A stretch of DNA of 64,000 nucleotides, from NCBI RefSeq assembly GCF_001638985.1, contig NW_017265159.1, positions 248,001-312,000 on the forward strand. Direction: 5' to 3'. A model generated the notes under the pieces. The model was not told where the DNA came from, ran no database searches, and worked only from the letters and a program-made list of their open reading frames with translations. The DNA is from Phycomyces blakesleeanus NRRL 1555(-) (Eukaryota > Mucoromycota > Mucoromycetes > Mucorales > Phycomycetaceae). The position numbers and the translations under genes were made by a program. Below are positions 43,734 to 55,742 of this stretch, piece after piece; within the stretch, counting starts at the first letter, position 1, and each line of letters opens with the position of its first letter.

Positions 43734-46268
43734 TCAAGTAACTTCACTGCTACTACTAGTCATAAAAGACTGTGCTTGTGTTTGTGTTTGCTGGTCTTTA
43801 CAAGTCTGATACATCAAAGGTGAATTAAAAAGCGAATCATCAAAATCAACACCCATAAAATAACTCTCGGCTGTCGTCGTCGTTGTCGTTATTGTGGTCG
43901 TGGTTGTATCAAACTCCTGGACCTCTTCTTGAGGTGTGTGGGGTTCATTATTCGTCGTAGCCATCCCATGCTCAGACAGAAACTCATTAAGACATGTGGC
44001 GATATCGTTCGGGAGTCCGTTGTAATTCACCTGTCTGGATGTCAAGATACTCAGGATACGTTTTAGCATCACCTGAGCAGGGAATCGATGGTATTCGTCT
44101 GGTCCCAGGCTATTTCGACAAAACACGGTCGATGCCTGATAAATACAGTTGATAAATTGCTGGCACACGCACCACCCAAACTTTTCTGAAATCAGTTCCG
44201 ACAATCCGACAATCCGGTTGGCAGCATCGGTACAAATCTTGTGTGATCGTTCAACGCATTGTGTAAAAGATGTATCTGAAAACTGCTCTTGCTGGGGTTG
44301 TTGCTGATATTGGAATTGATATTGATATTGATGCTGATGCTGATGTTGATGCTGATGTTGATGCTGATGTTGATGCTGATTATATTGTTGGTGTGACGGT
44401 GGTGTAGAAGGTGGCGGAGAAGTCGCCGAAGCTGGCGAGGCCGGCATGACACCAATGTTCACTGCCGTAGCTGCCGATACATTCTGATCCATTATACCAT
44501 AAGAGGTTTGAGAATAATGAAGTGAAGAAAATGGCATGGGGCTATTAAACGCGACCCCGGTTTTGGGTGACAAGAAGATCTTGTGGAGCAAAAGCCATTG
44601 GTTTTGGTACCCAAGCTGAAGCAGCAATCGAGCATGCTGATCGAGTGCAGAAACATCCATCTCCTGGCCTTTCACATATCCACTTGTATTGGTCGGCGTA
44701 TATGTTGAGCTTTGGCGATAATGAGCAGGCAGGCGACTAAACCAGGTTGCTAAAGAAATCTCTAATGTCCTGACACGATTGGCCCAAGCGGGCGGCAATT
44801 TCCCGCTGCTGTTACTATGATAGTCTTTCTGTTGGTGTCCCTGGTACTGGTGGTACTGCGCAGCAAGATTTTGAATCTTTTTCCCAATCTTGGCCAGCTC
44901 TAAAAAATGCACCGCGTAGGTTTCCTTGCAGCGCGCCTTTGTGTCAATCTGGATCTGTCCTCGTTGGGTAAGCAATTCGGTCAGCTGGATGAGCTCATAA
45001 AAGTCAATCGTGTCAAACGACTTGATCTGGTCTGGTTCACCCGAATACGTGGCACTGGTCATGTCTGTATAAAAAAATACCATAAACAGCCTCAGGTGAG
45101 TTCGTCGAAGCCTTGGATCGGTGGGAAGACGGCCAGAGGTGGGGTGAATCTCCATGTCGAACAGCATTCGGTAGGCTAAACTGATATAAATCCGGGCTTG
45201 AGACTGGCGTTTGCACAATACGCAAAACATGGCCAGATTCATTAGGGTCTCAAGAGTCGATGTGTCCGGTGTATCAAAAGAATCCACGATCGCCTGGCGT
45301 GCACGCTCATAGTAAAAGTAAGCAACTTCGTAGGCATCTTTACAGACATCCTTGTCGTGTCGAACAACGTGTATAAGCACCATGGCCATCTGAGAGTCGA
45401 TGCAAACTTGATTACGTCTGGGGTCGGTTGAGCGATAATAAAACGAGGCCATGTCATCTGCAAATTTGGGGTGAAGACACTCCCAATAGACGCGACACAT
45501 GTAATCTACTATTGAAGAAGGCACATTTTGGGTGAAGGCGTCGATATTAATGTCGCGATCCTCGTATTTCTCTAGGCAAGAGTTTGGGTGACGAGAGAGA
45601 GCAGCTGCCCAGAATTCGGTCGCAAGTTCGATCTGGAGAGGTGCGTTAGTAATATTGCTATTGTTATTAGCGCTCAACATTTCGGCGTCTTCTCCGGTCC
45701 CGTTCGCCGATGAAAAATTGGAAGGGGGAGTCCCGGTAAGTAGGGCAATCTTTTGAACGGCGTCAACTAACTGGTCTACAGAAGTGATGTTTGTGTCCAG
45801 ACGAAGTGAATTCCCCGGCTGGAAAGAGAGGATCCAGGGCATCAAGGGCTGGTCATTTATGTGAGCGTTTGTTAGAGTGTCAGCCAAAGAGATCGGAAGA
45901 GCAGGAAAGAGAGTCTCGGTCGCATTCTGTTGGGTACTGGTTGTGTTGGCTGTGTTGGCTGTGTTGGCTGTGTTGGCTGTTCTGGCCGTATTTGCTGCGT
46001 TGAGACGTCGCCGGTCAAATTGTTCTGAAGCTTTATCTAGTTCGCGAGTCATACGTCCTAGAACAGGTGTTGTTTTTTCAATCCAGGACTCGATTTCATA
46101 AAAGGTTATCTGTAAGGCTTCGAGCTCATCCTGCTGCATTTTCTGTTCCTTTGCGGCAGCTCTTGCTTCAGTTGCAGTCAAGACTTTTTGGGGTTCTAGG
46201 CTCGAACTTGGTTGGTCTCTTGAAGGTTCGTCATGATACTTGGCCGAAACTGAGTCGAGCAGAAACAT
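43734..46268 (-). CDS. Fungal transcription-factor-like protein without a visible zinc cluster
   Basis: A single 844-residue open frame from ATG at 46266-46268, with no introns. The middle (about residues 215-420, FWAAALSRHPNSCLEKYEDR through YSGEPDQIKSFDTIDFYELI) resembles the fungal-specific transcription factor regulatory domain (middle homology region) of Zn2Cys6 proteins. Residues 30-90 are charged and likely coiled-coil (AREQKMQQDELEALQ-type). Low-complexity segments include TANTANTANTAN (residues 100-112), alternating HQHQHQ then QYQYQFQYQQQ (about 625-660), and Thr runs near 780-790. No CxxC zinc cluster is found in the protein or in readable frames of the 1.37 kb upstream. It is either a regulator that lost its DNA-binding domain or one whose first exon lies elsewhere. 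Nuclear role inferred. Confidence 0.78.
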   Translation of the reverse strand: MFLLDSVSAKYHDEPSRDQPSSSLEPQKVLTATEARAAAKEQKMQQDELEALQITFYEIESWIEKTTPVLGRMTRELDKASEQFDRRRLNAANTARTANTANTANTANTTSTQQNATETLFPALPISLADTLTNAHINDQPLMPWILSFQPGNSLRLDTNITSVDQLVDAVQKIALLTGTPPSNFSSANGTGEDAEMLSANNNSNITNAPLQIELATEFWAAALSRHPNSCLEKYEDRDINIDAFTQNVPSSIVDYMCRVYWECLHPKFADDMASFYYRSTDPRRNQVCIDSQMAMVLIHVVRHDKDVCKDAYEVAYFYYERARQAIVDSFDTPDTSTLETLMNLAMFCVLCKRQSQARIYISLAYRMLFDMEIHPTSGRLPTDPRLRRTHLRLFMVFFYTDMTSATYSGEPDQIKSFDTIDFYELIQLTELLTQRGQIQIDTKARCKETYAVHFLELAKIGKKIQNLAAQYHQYQGHQQKDYHSNSSGKLPPAWANRVRTLEISLATWFSRLPAHYRQSSTYTPTNTSGYVKGQEMDVSALDQHARLLLQLGYQNQWLLLHKIFLSPKTGVAFNSPMPFSSLHYSQTSYGIMDQNVSAATAVNIGVMPASPASATSPPPSTPPSHQQYNQHQHQHQHQHQHQHQHQYQYQFQYQQQPQQEQFSDTSFTQCVERSHKICTDAANRIVGLSELISEKFGWCVCQQFINCIYQASTVFCRNSLGPDEYHRFPAQVMLKRILSILTSRQVNYNGLPNDIATCLNEFLSEHGMATTNNEPHTPQEEVQEFDTTTTTITTTTTTAESYFMGVDFDDSLFNSPLMYQTCKDQQTQTQAQSFMTSSSSEVT
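44325..44385. repeat. Coding CAGCAT/CAACAT repeat (poly His-Gln)
   Basis: Tandem 6-bp units, on the minus strand CATCAGCATCAA, encode alternating His and Gln in the transcription-factor-like gene. Confidence 0.9.
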
Positions 46269-47644
46269 AAAACAGTGAAAAACTACGAAAGATACAGAGA
46301 GACAGAGATGAATCTAGCGATAGTGATAGTGATAGTGATAGTGATAGTGATAGCGATAGTGATAGTGATAGTGATAGCGGTAGTAGTAGTAGTAGTAGTA
46401 GTGATAGTGATATAGAGGAAATTAAGAGTGAAAAAGTAAAGAGAAAAAGAGAGAGAGAGACAAATGAGTGTATGGTACAATAAATAGAGTCTTAATAGGT
46501 CATCTAAAAATTTCGAGTCCCGGGGATGGGTTCCCCATGGTTATATATTCTGTGTGTCTGTGTATTTATATCTGTATTCACATATGCTTTCCATTCAATT
46601 TTCTATCCTATCTTTCTTTTTCAAGATTTTACTATCGCCTATTAGTACTATTGTCTTTATTTCTTTAACATATACATAAGAGTATATAATTTCAAGATAC
46701 ATATAAGAAAATATAGATGTATACAACCCTCTCTATAATTGTGAATGTAATGGTTTGCAATAATCCTTGAATTGGTTACTACCATTATATTCACATATCC
46801 AAGTTACCGTAGTAGCGTTTTTTTGCCATATTTAAATATAAAGTATAGAAATATATACACATGTACATATGTTACTTAAAACCTAAATAACCATTTATAA
46901 ATAACAAGTCAGTTTGTTCCGCAACCTTTTACTTTGTGTATGTGTGTTTGTATTTCGCGTTGGATTATAGATATATTTGATAACAAAGGGCTATGATTAT
47001 CAGTATTCTTCTGCTATTCATGCCATGATTTGCTAGCAATATTTTCTTTTATATTCAAAATAAAATCAAATAAAATCAACAGGCAAACAAACAAACAAAA
47101 AGATAGTACCCAGAAAATCGTTTCGCACACCATCGGAATAACGTTTAAGCAGTGATCGGGTAAACAGTAAGAAAAGAGAAAGAAAAGAGCCAAACTTGTA
47201 TTCTTTTATTACTGTTTTTGGAATAAAGATTTTTTTTATATAAAAACAAAAAGAAAATCTTTATATTTGCTTTTGGTGTTAATTCTTGTTTCCATGGCTA
47301 CTAAAATATTGAGATATTTATACTTTTAGCTAAAATGCTAATTAACCGTTTTAGCCATTACTTGAACCAAGTATATGAATACTATTGACACCAATATTAC
47401 TAATACGCGTTCTAAGATCAATAAAGAAGAATAGAGACTCAACAGCAACAATACTAAAAGATTGTGATATACATTTAGAAGATATATAGTGTATGGGTGT
47501 ATTTTGTATCAAGACTCTCTTTCTTGCCTTCTTTCTTTTTAATAATGATAATGATAATTAAAAAAAAATAGTTAAATAAAAAAGAAAGAAAGAAATTTAC
47601 TGCATTTTGCATTTACTTTTTTTTATGCTTTTTTTTTTTACTTT
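46269..47644. other. Intergenic region upstream of the transcription-factor-like gene
   Basis: 1.4 kb. It holds (GATAGT)n (46315-46378) then (AGT)n (46379-46403), close to the start of the minus-strand gene and so possibly in its 5' leader. A small GC-rich palindromic spot lies at 46513-46540. The rest is AT-rich with no further gene. No zinc-cluster coding exon is visible on the minus strand. Confidence 0.6.
46315..46410. repeat. GATAGT hexanucleotide and AGT trinucleotide repeat
   Basis: About ten copies of GATAGT/GATAGC followed by about eight AGT units, some 50-140 bp upstream of the minus-strand start codon at 46268. Confidence 0.9.
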
Positions 47645-48045
47645 TTACTTTGATCGATTAGATTGCTCTCTCCAGGCTTTTTGGAGCTTGCCAATTTCTC
47701 GTTGAGAATCTGGACTTGGTGGATGTGTGGTGTCGATGAGATGCCAGTCCGTACCGGCAAAGTTACTGACTTGACCATGTACACTTTCTTCAAGTTTCAT
47801 CAGTTCGGCTACGAATCCAATATTTGGTGACACGGTTGGACGAGATTTGATAAGATGCCGGTAAGCCCGTTTGAGTGTCCATTGTTCAGACAACACCAGG
47901 TATGCCAAAATAGCCGCCGCAGATCTTGATTTGCCAGCCTTGCAGTGTACGTAGATTGGTTCATGATGGTCCTTTGCACTATCTAAAGACCCAGCCACAC
48001 AAACATATAAACACACATACACAAGCACATACATAATCCCACACC

Positions 48046-48077
<32 letters not shown>

Positions 48078-48427
48078 CGTACCCCCACACGCACAATCCC
48101 ACACAAACACAAACACAAACACAAAGAAAAGAGAGAGAGAGAGAGAGAATTATGAATGAATAAGCAAGTTCACAAAGATAGATCACCAATAAAAGTAAAT
48201 AAAAAAATAGTAAAATATAAAGATGAATATTTTGGATATGAAAAGATTAAGAAATAATGATTCAATTGAATCATCACTCTCATCTTCTTTTATTATAATA
48301 ATAGTAATAATATCAGCAGTAGCAACAGTAGCAGCGACAATAGCAGCAACAACAGCAACGATAGCTGCTGCTGCTGCTGCTGCTCCAGTATTAATATCAA
48401 TGATGGTAGTAATGATAATGATAATTA

Positions 48428-48463
<36 letters not shown>

Positions 48464-51179
48464 GAGTAGGAGTAGTGACGGCGGCAATAATAGCTATAAT
48501 CATTGTAATAAGAGTAAAACTAATACTAATTATAATAAATATCTTCTTATAATGTTTACCAATAACATGTACGGCCATTCTGAGGGTGGAGTCTACATTT
48601 CGCATCTCGACCGTATCGCGTGCTGCAATTTTTGTGTACACAAATCTCTCTTTGAGACCTGGCACATCATCATCACACTCTTCAGCCATGTTGAGGATAC
48701 GGCGAATCGACCGCCCAGCCAGGCGAGCCATTTGATCAGGTGTGGTAATTTCAGGCCCAAGATAAAGGAATCCTGGTACAATCTCTGACACGACAAAGGA
48801 GTACTCACTTTCCGGAGTCGCTTCCCCTGACATTGCAGTCATGTACATCTCTGTAGGTGTTTCTTCTTCCTCGTTATCATCATCATCTTCTTCTTCTTCT
48901 TCTTCTAGCTCTTGCTCTTCGTCATCTTCTTGTTGTTTCTGTTGTTTCCGGGCATCATAATTTTCACTATTACCTACATTTTTGCCTATTCCTCCTCTGC
49001 TTGAACCAACACAATTTGCCATTGGTCTGTTTCTGAGTGAATTATTCTCGGCGATACTCGAAAGATGGTCTGTTGAAGAAGATGGCCAGGTACCATTCTT
49101 GGAAGATTGTCTTGCCAGGCCAATCCCTGCCGTTTTCTTCAAGAGGTTTGACGCTAATGAAGACGACGAGGACGAGGACGAGGATGCGGTTGGCAAGGGG
49201 GGCAATGCTTGTGGTGCAGGCTTTTGCGATTCTGTTTTTGATCCTAACAATTGTGATGAGGCTGAAGTTGATGTTGAGAGTGTGGTTGGTTTGGGAGCGT
49301 GGGTATTGGTATGAGTATGGCCATGCCCATGGCTGTGACCGTGACCGTGAGCACGCCGATTGGTAGCGACAGTAGCCTTTGGACGAACATTTGAAGTATC
49401 GAGGCTAAAGAGAGATGCTCTTCGCTGCACATTCGTAGTGCTGACGGGTGGATTTGAAAGTGTGGTCGCGCTGCGGGACTGGGTTGGTAGAAGCGTACGA
49501 CTCAAGGACCGTTTGGGAGACGGATCTGTCTGGAGAAACGAATTTTGTGGAAGCGGCAGGGGAGGTGTTTCTGCTCGACTTGGGGAGACTGTTTCACTCC
49601 ACTGTCTAAATGCCGCATAGCCTCCTTCAAGCCAATAAATCTGCCCCTTTGCTGAGCCACTGGCACTACTATTAACACCTTCACTACCCTTGCTACCAAT
49701 ATCATTACCGCTACAGCTTCCGCTTCCGCTACTGCTACCGCTACCGTTAACATTGCCGTTACTATTACCACTAACATTAACACTACCAATACCACTACCA
49801 CTACCACTACCATTATTATTACTGCTGTTATTATTATCACTTGCACCATTGCCCCCAATGATTGTCTTTAGATTAGATATGCCGAGTGGATAGGCCGTTG
49901 GTTTTGTATTGGGGGATTCAAAGAAACATTTTTCCAATACTCCTACAAGAGTCCATGCAAACGACGACTTGTCTGCTTCGTGCATGTATTCATCATATAC
50001 CACGATTGAGGCTTCGTTGTTACTCTTGTTGCTGAGCCATTGTTGTTTCCACCTGCAAAAGTACTCCTTGCCTTCTGGTGTGCTGATAAAATTTTCGAGG
50101 CTAAAATTAGACACTGCGCCTCTGCGGTATCGTTTGATAAGAAGAGTCGGCAGGTTTACATTGATTGCCTGGTTGATGTGGGACTTTTCGTACTCGGGTA
50201 GACTGCGCATATCAATAAAGAGGGGTTGCAAGCGGTGTTCGGCAGGAGAGCCAAGTCCACTACCATTATCACCATTATCACCACTACTACTACCATTAAG
50301 CGCAGCCAGACCGGCAGGTGTGATAGGCATGGCTTGGTGGACTGGTTTCTCGGTCGTTAATGCACCTGTGCTTGTGCCTGTGTTTATGCCTGTGTTTGCG
50401 CCTGTGTTTGCGGACGAGAGGTGGTGAGGGCTGTAAGGGGTTGGGACCAATAAACCAGGAATTCGCTTGTTGACTTTACCAGACGGCCGGTTGATCGAGA
50501 GCGAGGAGTTTGTACCGATCAGGGCCATCATCTTGCGAGGAGATCCTGGAGAGATTGGCGAGTGATTGTGCCGAGAGTTGTGTAAAGAACTTGCGGTGGT
50601 GAGACGGTTGCAGTGAACAATCGGGGAAGGTGGGGAATGGTCTGGAGCTGTGGTAGTAGTGGCTGTAGTAGCGGTAGTTGGAGTGATGTTTTCGGTGCTG
50701 TTTGTGGTGTTAAAAGGGATGTGCAGATCGGTCATTGATGGCAAGACGACAGGCAGACTGGTGTTGTGATGATGGTAAGGGCTGTGATGAGTAGGTTCTG
50801 CCACTATAGGCGAGGATTCAAAAGAGCGCAACTGGCTTTCAGAGTTTGATGCGGCTGAGACGAGATGGGAAAGAAGGATGCCATTTGAATCACGCCTGCG
50901 AGAGGTTGATGACTTTTCAAAGCCATCGTGCGAGCGATATCGACCTAAATTGTTGGATGATCTTCTTCGAAGAGAGGAGGGACGGGAGGTTAGGATAGGA
51001 GAAGTGCGCGAGATACGACTTGAACGAGGCGATCTGGCCATGACTGGTCTTGGATGAGAAACACCTTCGACTGCTGCTTGGGTCTGAAAGGCGGCCGAGA
51101 GGACGTCCATTACACTAGTTGGGGAAGAGGCCACACAAAGGTCAGAGTTGACACAAGGAAGATCCAGTGGTGAAGGCAT
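47645..51179 (-). CDS. MAPK-phosphatase-like protein: rhodanese plus dual-specificity phosphatase
   Basis: Two exons: 48560-51179 and 47645-47982, joined in phase across a 577-bp repeat-rich intron to give about 985 residues. The order is: a long Ser/Pro-rich N-terminus; a rhodanese-like domain (LQPLFIDMRSLPEYEKSHI ... NVNLPTLLIKRYRRGA, then YWLEGGYAAFRQW) without a catalytic Cys; a large Gly/Ser/Asn insert; a His/Gly-His tract; acidic runs; and then the phosphatase domain (SEIVPGFLYLGPEI, RRILNMAEEC, then in exon 2 IYVHCKAGKSRSAAAILAYL). The HCxxGxxRS active site is complete. Non-catalytic rhodanese plus DSP is the layout of MAP-kinase phosphatases, so this probably dephosphorylates a MAPK. 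The start is ATG 51177-51179. Confidence 0.9.
48290..48510. repeat. Intronic triplet repeats (AGC/GCT, AGT)
   Basis: Imperfect AGCAAC/GCTGCT triplets and (AGT)n lie inside the 577-bp intron of the phosphatase gene and keep both strands open over about 200 bp, giving false ORFs. Confidence 0.8.
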
Positions 51180-51195
51180 AAGAATACAAGAGTGA

Positions 51196-51263
<68 letters not shown>

Positions 51264-52107
51264 TGTATATATGTGAAATTTAGAGAGAGAGAAAATGTAT
51301 ATAAATATATAAATATATATAAATATAAGAATATATCAATATGTATATATTTATGTATGTATGTGTATGTGTGTGTGTATGTGTGCTGTAGGCTGTAGGC
51401 TGTTCCTTGTTCTTATTTCTTCTTCTTTGTGTACAATATAAAAAATAAAATAAAATAAATAAACAAGATCAAAATATATGCTTTGCTTAGTTGCTTGGTC
51501 GCTTACTTGATTTATTGGTTGGTTGGCTGGTTGTTTGTTAAAGAAGTATAAATTTATATGTGTGTATTTAATGGCGAGAGAATTAAAACAAGGGTAGTAT
51601 TGGTTATAGTGGTGGAGTAAAAAGGTAAAGAGGTGGAGGAGGGGATGAAATCAGACGAGAGAATTAATAAGATGCTTTGCCTTTTGTAATCCTATCACTT
51701 AATGCCCTTTTGAGAGAGAAAGGCAGAAAATGAACATGAATAGTGACGTAGCGGCATATATACTTTTATATCTCTTTTACACATTTGAATATATGTTATA
51801 TATACATCCAATATACAATATACAATATATATATATATACAGTATCGTCTATATTCTATATTTAAATATTAAGCACAAGATTTTCAATTCCAAAATCAAA
51901 AGCAGAAAGAAAGAAAAAAAAAATAGTCGTATTATAAGTATTTTATATAGAAATAATAAAAAGCGCACGTAAACCTTAACAGAAATAACTCTCCTTTAAC
52001 TTACGTGTATGCTTGTATGTAAAAGTACAAATTTGAATAAATATTTTTACCTTGATCTATTTTTGTTTTGTAACTTGATTACCTAAATCCAGCTATCTGC
52101 TTAATAA

Positions 52108-52280
52108 ATGAATGAATGAATGAATGAATGAATCAAACAAACAAACAAACAATTAGTCAATTAGTCAATTAGTCAATTAGTCAATTAGTCAGGCAGGTAG
52201 GCAGGCAGCCAGGTAGTCAAACAAACAAACAAATAAGCAAACTAGCAATCAAGCAAGTAACCAAGTAAGCAAACAAACAG
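52108..52280. repeat. Cluster of abutting tandem repeats (AATG, CAAA, TTAGTCAA and related)
   Basis: (AATG)6, (CAAA)5, about five copies of the 8-mer TTAGTCAA, then GGCAG/CAAG-type units follow one another over about 170 bp. Confidence 0.85.
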
Positions 52281-54949
52281 GCGCACAAGAATTCACCCCC
52301 AAAATTGGGAATACCAAAAAAAAATACATACATATAAATAAATAAATATGTACCTCTGTAACACTCACTCATTTGCTCACAATGAACACACCAAGTGTGA
52401 CTACCTTGTATCTGATTCACGATAGATAAATTATTGCCCGAAAAAAAAAATCTAAATTCAAAAATGGGGTTTTTTTTGTTCTTCTTTTTTTTGTACCTTA
52501 TTTAGGCGCAAATAAGGTTGTGGATAATTTCATCTTCTCGTTCAATAAATCAATAAATCAATCAGTAGGTGTAAGCCTAAGCTTAAAAATAGGACAATGG
52601 TAAGTAACCATAGAAACCAAAAACACTAATTCTTCGGGTCGTCTCTATTTGTTTCATTTCCCAACTCATTATGAAATACTATTACTTCCAACCTTTTCTT
52701 TCTTTAATTATCTCAATAGCCACAAAGGCACCTATATCACGCTCTTCAAGTGGTAACAGCAGTAGCAGCAGCAGCATTAACTGTAGCCATAATTATAAGG
52801 GTAGCTTGTTTGTTGGTTAAAGAACTTTAGATGATTGAAGGATAAATTAGCAAGTTAAATATATATATATAAGAAAGGTAATCAACAAAATAAGAAAGTG
52901 GTAAAGAAATCACAACCTTAATATCACCATTTACGTTATTTTATGTTATGTTATGTTATGAAATTCACATATTTTCACAACATGACTCAAATTTTATATA
53001 TAAATATAAATATTTGCGCAATACTATATTTAGTTTCTTCTTTATTTGTTTTTTATTTTTTATTTTTATGTTTATTATATATATTTTTTCCCGGTATTAA
53101 TCATGTGTACAGCAAGTATCTACGTTGCTTAATTGAATTCTTCTTTTAAAAAAATTATATATATATATATATGTGTGATTTACAAGAGAGAGAAAAAGAC
53201 TTGAAAGGCTTATTCTTTGACCAGGTATTGTGTCTAGATAACATAGATTTTTAAATGTAAAATATACTTCTTTATATGCTTGATACTCTTCCTTCATTAC
53301 AAGTCTTGAAAAATTAAGACTATAATTTATTTATTTTACAACTAAAGCAGCAATTGCATTATGAGTTTATTTTTATTTTTGGTTTCTTTCCAAATTCCAC
53401 AATTAACTTTCCGGGAGCCCGCACAGTGGTAAGATATTTCTTTCTCTTTCTCTGTGTGTTAAACGTATTATGGCTATTATATAATTGCATATAAGGTTTG
53501 TTGTACGTGAGATTTATTTTTGGCAGCCAATAGTCATCGAATGCGCACCTCTTCATTGTACTCGCAAAACAAATTTTGGGAACCTGTATTACTCTTGTGA
53601 CAGCATCACTTTATTCTTTATTCTTCCTCTTTATATTTTGTATCTATATACAAAAATAAGAAAACGGTTTCTTGTACAGGGGTAAATATAGGTGGGTCTG
53701 TGAGATACAAGTCTCAAGACTCGAGACAAAATCTTTTTTTTTCTTGAGGATTCTTGATCCATAATTACAAGGGCTTTAATTCCCCTCTCAGTTTTTGTTT
53801 TGATTATTATTATTTTAAAAAGAAAAAGCTGTTTTCAACTCCATTGAATCACAGCCTTTTGTTGTGCTAAACTAGTAATGTATGATATAATCTAGAAAAC
53901 TCACAATAACAAAATCTTAATACTAATAATAGTATTGATTGATAGTAAGCATTGATAATGAGCTACAGTGCATGTAATGTATATATTGCTGTTATTGTCT
54001 TTAATTTTTATTTTAATTTTGATATTTATATTTATAATATCCTTGTTTCACTCAAGGTCCCAAGGCTGTAAACCCCATCATTTGTAAGCAAGACTAATAT
54101 TATAAGCCCAGAAATCAACCGATGATTATCTACGTATTTCAAATATATATATTCTACTACTATTACTATTATGATAATGATAAGTATGATGATAGTAATG
54201 ATCAACGGTTATATATAGATAGGTAAAATTTAAAGAATTACAAGGGTTCAAAACGTTACATTTGTGTCAATTTGATTTATTAATAACGAATTGTCGTAAA
54301 GATCAATACATAATTTACCTCTAGATAATAACGGGGTATTTTAGCATCTTTTTGCACACAAAGTTTCTGGGCTTTGTGCGTGTGTGTGTTTTTTGACTTT
54401 TGCTTTTTTAGGTTATTTGTACCAGTCAAATCTAATTTCTTTTGGTGACACTCACACGTAATGTCATTAATGAATGAACAATTTTAGGTACAGCCATTGA
54501 TTTATTATTTTATTTTATTTTGGGAAATGTTGTAGAAAATTTGTCTAGGAAAACTTTACTGAATTCAAGAATATTTATTTTTTATTTATTTTATTTTTTT
54601 TTAAAAAAATGATAATAATAATAATTGGGATAAATATAAGAATAAGGATAAGGATAAGGATGATAATAAGAATGAATAGAAAGCTAAATGAAAGAAAGAA
54701 TGAATATATAGATAATATGGTAAGCAAGTGAGTCGTGTTTGTTGTAAAGTCAATAGAAAGAATGAATAAATAGAATGTTGTTTACATAAGTTGGCCAAAG
54801 AGAATAAGAAAAAGCATGCACTGAAATATAAGAAATGAATAGTGATATAGGGAACTGATAAGCATAGAAGATATTTAAAAAGCAAAGGACAATAGATAAA
54901 AAAAATAAGAGAGAAAAAGACATAAAATAAGAGTAAATATACGTTTGAT

Positions 54950-54986
54950 AGGTAGGTAGGTAGGTAGGTAGGTAGGTAGGTAGGTA
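54950..54986. repeat. (GTAG)n tetranucleotide repeat
   Basis: About nine tandem GTAG units, followed by shorter TGTA repeats. Confidence 0.9.
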
Positions 54987-55061
54987 GATAAAGCTGTATG
55001 TATGTATGTGTGTGTGTATGTATAGAGATTGAGATTGAGATTGAGAAAGTAAAATGAAGTA

Positions 55062-55742
55062 TTAGGGAGGAGATGCCATTGACATGGGTCCTCCTTGACG
55101 GAGAACTGTGACCTCCTCTCTCAATTCAAGAATCCTTTTGGTCTGACGATCTACAATGGACATCAATTGCTGCATACGGATCTTGTACTGCTCCTCTAGA
55201 TACTTTGATTCCTCTAGCTGGCGTTGGAGACTTTCAATCTGAGACTGCTGATGTGATTGAGTGATGCTTGTATTCAATGGTACACTTTCGATCAAGGGAG
55301 AAAACCAGTCATCTTGATGGATGGGTGTGACTGAATGAGTTGTGACAGACTAGAGAAATAGAGTTAGACAAGCTGATTTTTTTTTAGGGATGCACATATT
55401 ACTTACATGATCTTGCTTGGGGATTGGGTCTTGATTGGAGAATGCCCATTGCTGTGGTTGGAAGAGAAACGCGTCTTGGGAGACAACTGGTGCAGAAATA
55501 GGTACAGGTGTGGGATAGTCTGTTGTAGACTGGTAGGTACTTTGGAATGGCTGGAATTGAAAAGGGGATGCTGTGGTACAGTTGACACCATAGACAGAGT
55601 GATTCTCTGGAGAGATTGGATGAGGCACTGGTGTATGAGAGGTTTCCGCCATTTTTGGGAAATCATGGATATCATTAAAGTGACTTGAATGCAGTGGCGG
55701 CGACACGTGAGAGTGGACCCTGATACTCGGATTGATTGACAT
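55062..55742 (-). CDS. Coiled-coil protein, function unknown
   Basis: Two exons, 55407-55742 and 55062-55349, with a GTAAGT donor and CTAG acceptor in phase, give 207 residues from ATG 55740-55742 (MSINPSIRVHSHVSPP). The first half is rich in Pro, Ser, His and Gln, with a FQFQPFQS segment and FLFQPQQWAF. The second half has WFSPL and then a heptad-rich helix of about 55 residues (SQIESLQRQLEESKYLEEQY, continuing RMQQLMSIVDRQTKRILELR) that should form a coiled coil. No basic DNA-binding region precedes it, so it is not a standard bZIP protein. A transcriptional cofactor or scaffold is possible, but that is a guess. Confidence 0.75.

Larger units (their letters stand above)
51180..55061. other. 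3.9-kb AT-rich intergenic region, microsatellite-dense
   Basis: Long TA and TATG arrays (51200-51268, 51350-51380), (AATG)n and (CAAA)n (52108-52150), AGTCAATT 8-mers (52150-52190), GCAGGCAGC/CAAGCAAG units (52190-52280), TTATG (52935-52962) and (GTAG)n (54950-54986). A 65-codon minus-strand ORF starting at ATG 53554-53556 (MKRCAFDDYWLPK) is possible but has no recognised features. No firm gene. Confidence 0.55.

Noticed and set aside
44907..46270. Several plus-strand ORFs within the transcription-factor-like locus
   Set aside because: All are antisense shadows of the 844-codon minus-strand frame.
46501..46550. tRNA-like TTCGAGTCCC next to a GC stem
   Set aside because: No cloverleaf can be drawn: acceptor and anticodon arms are absent.
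48223..48552. Plus-strand ORF of about 110 codons rich in Ile/Ala/Val
   Set aside because: It lies in the repeat-rich intron of the minus-strand phosphatase and is made of triplet repeats.
52108..52280. Regularly spaced short repeats that could suggest a CRISPR-like array
   Set aside because: Units are 4-8 bp in direct tandem without unique spacers, in a eukaryotic genome.
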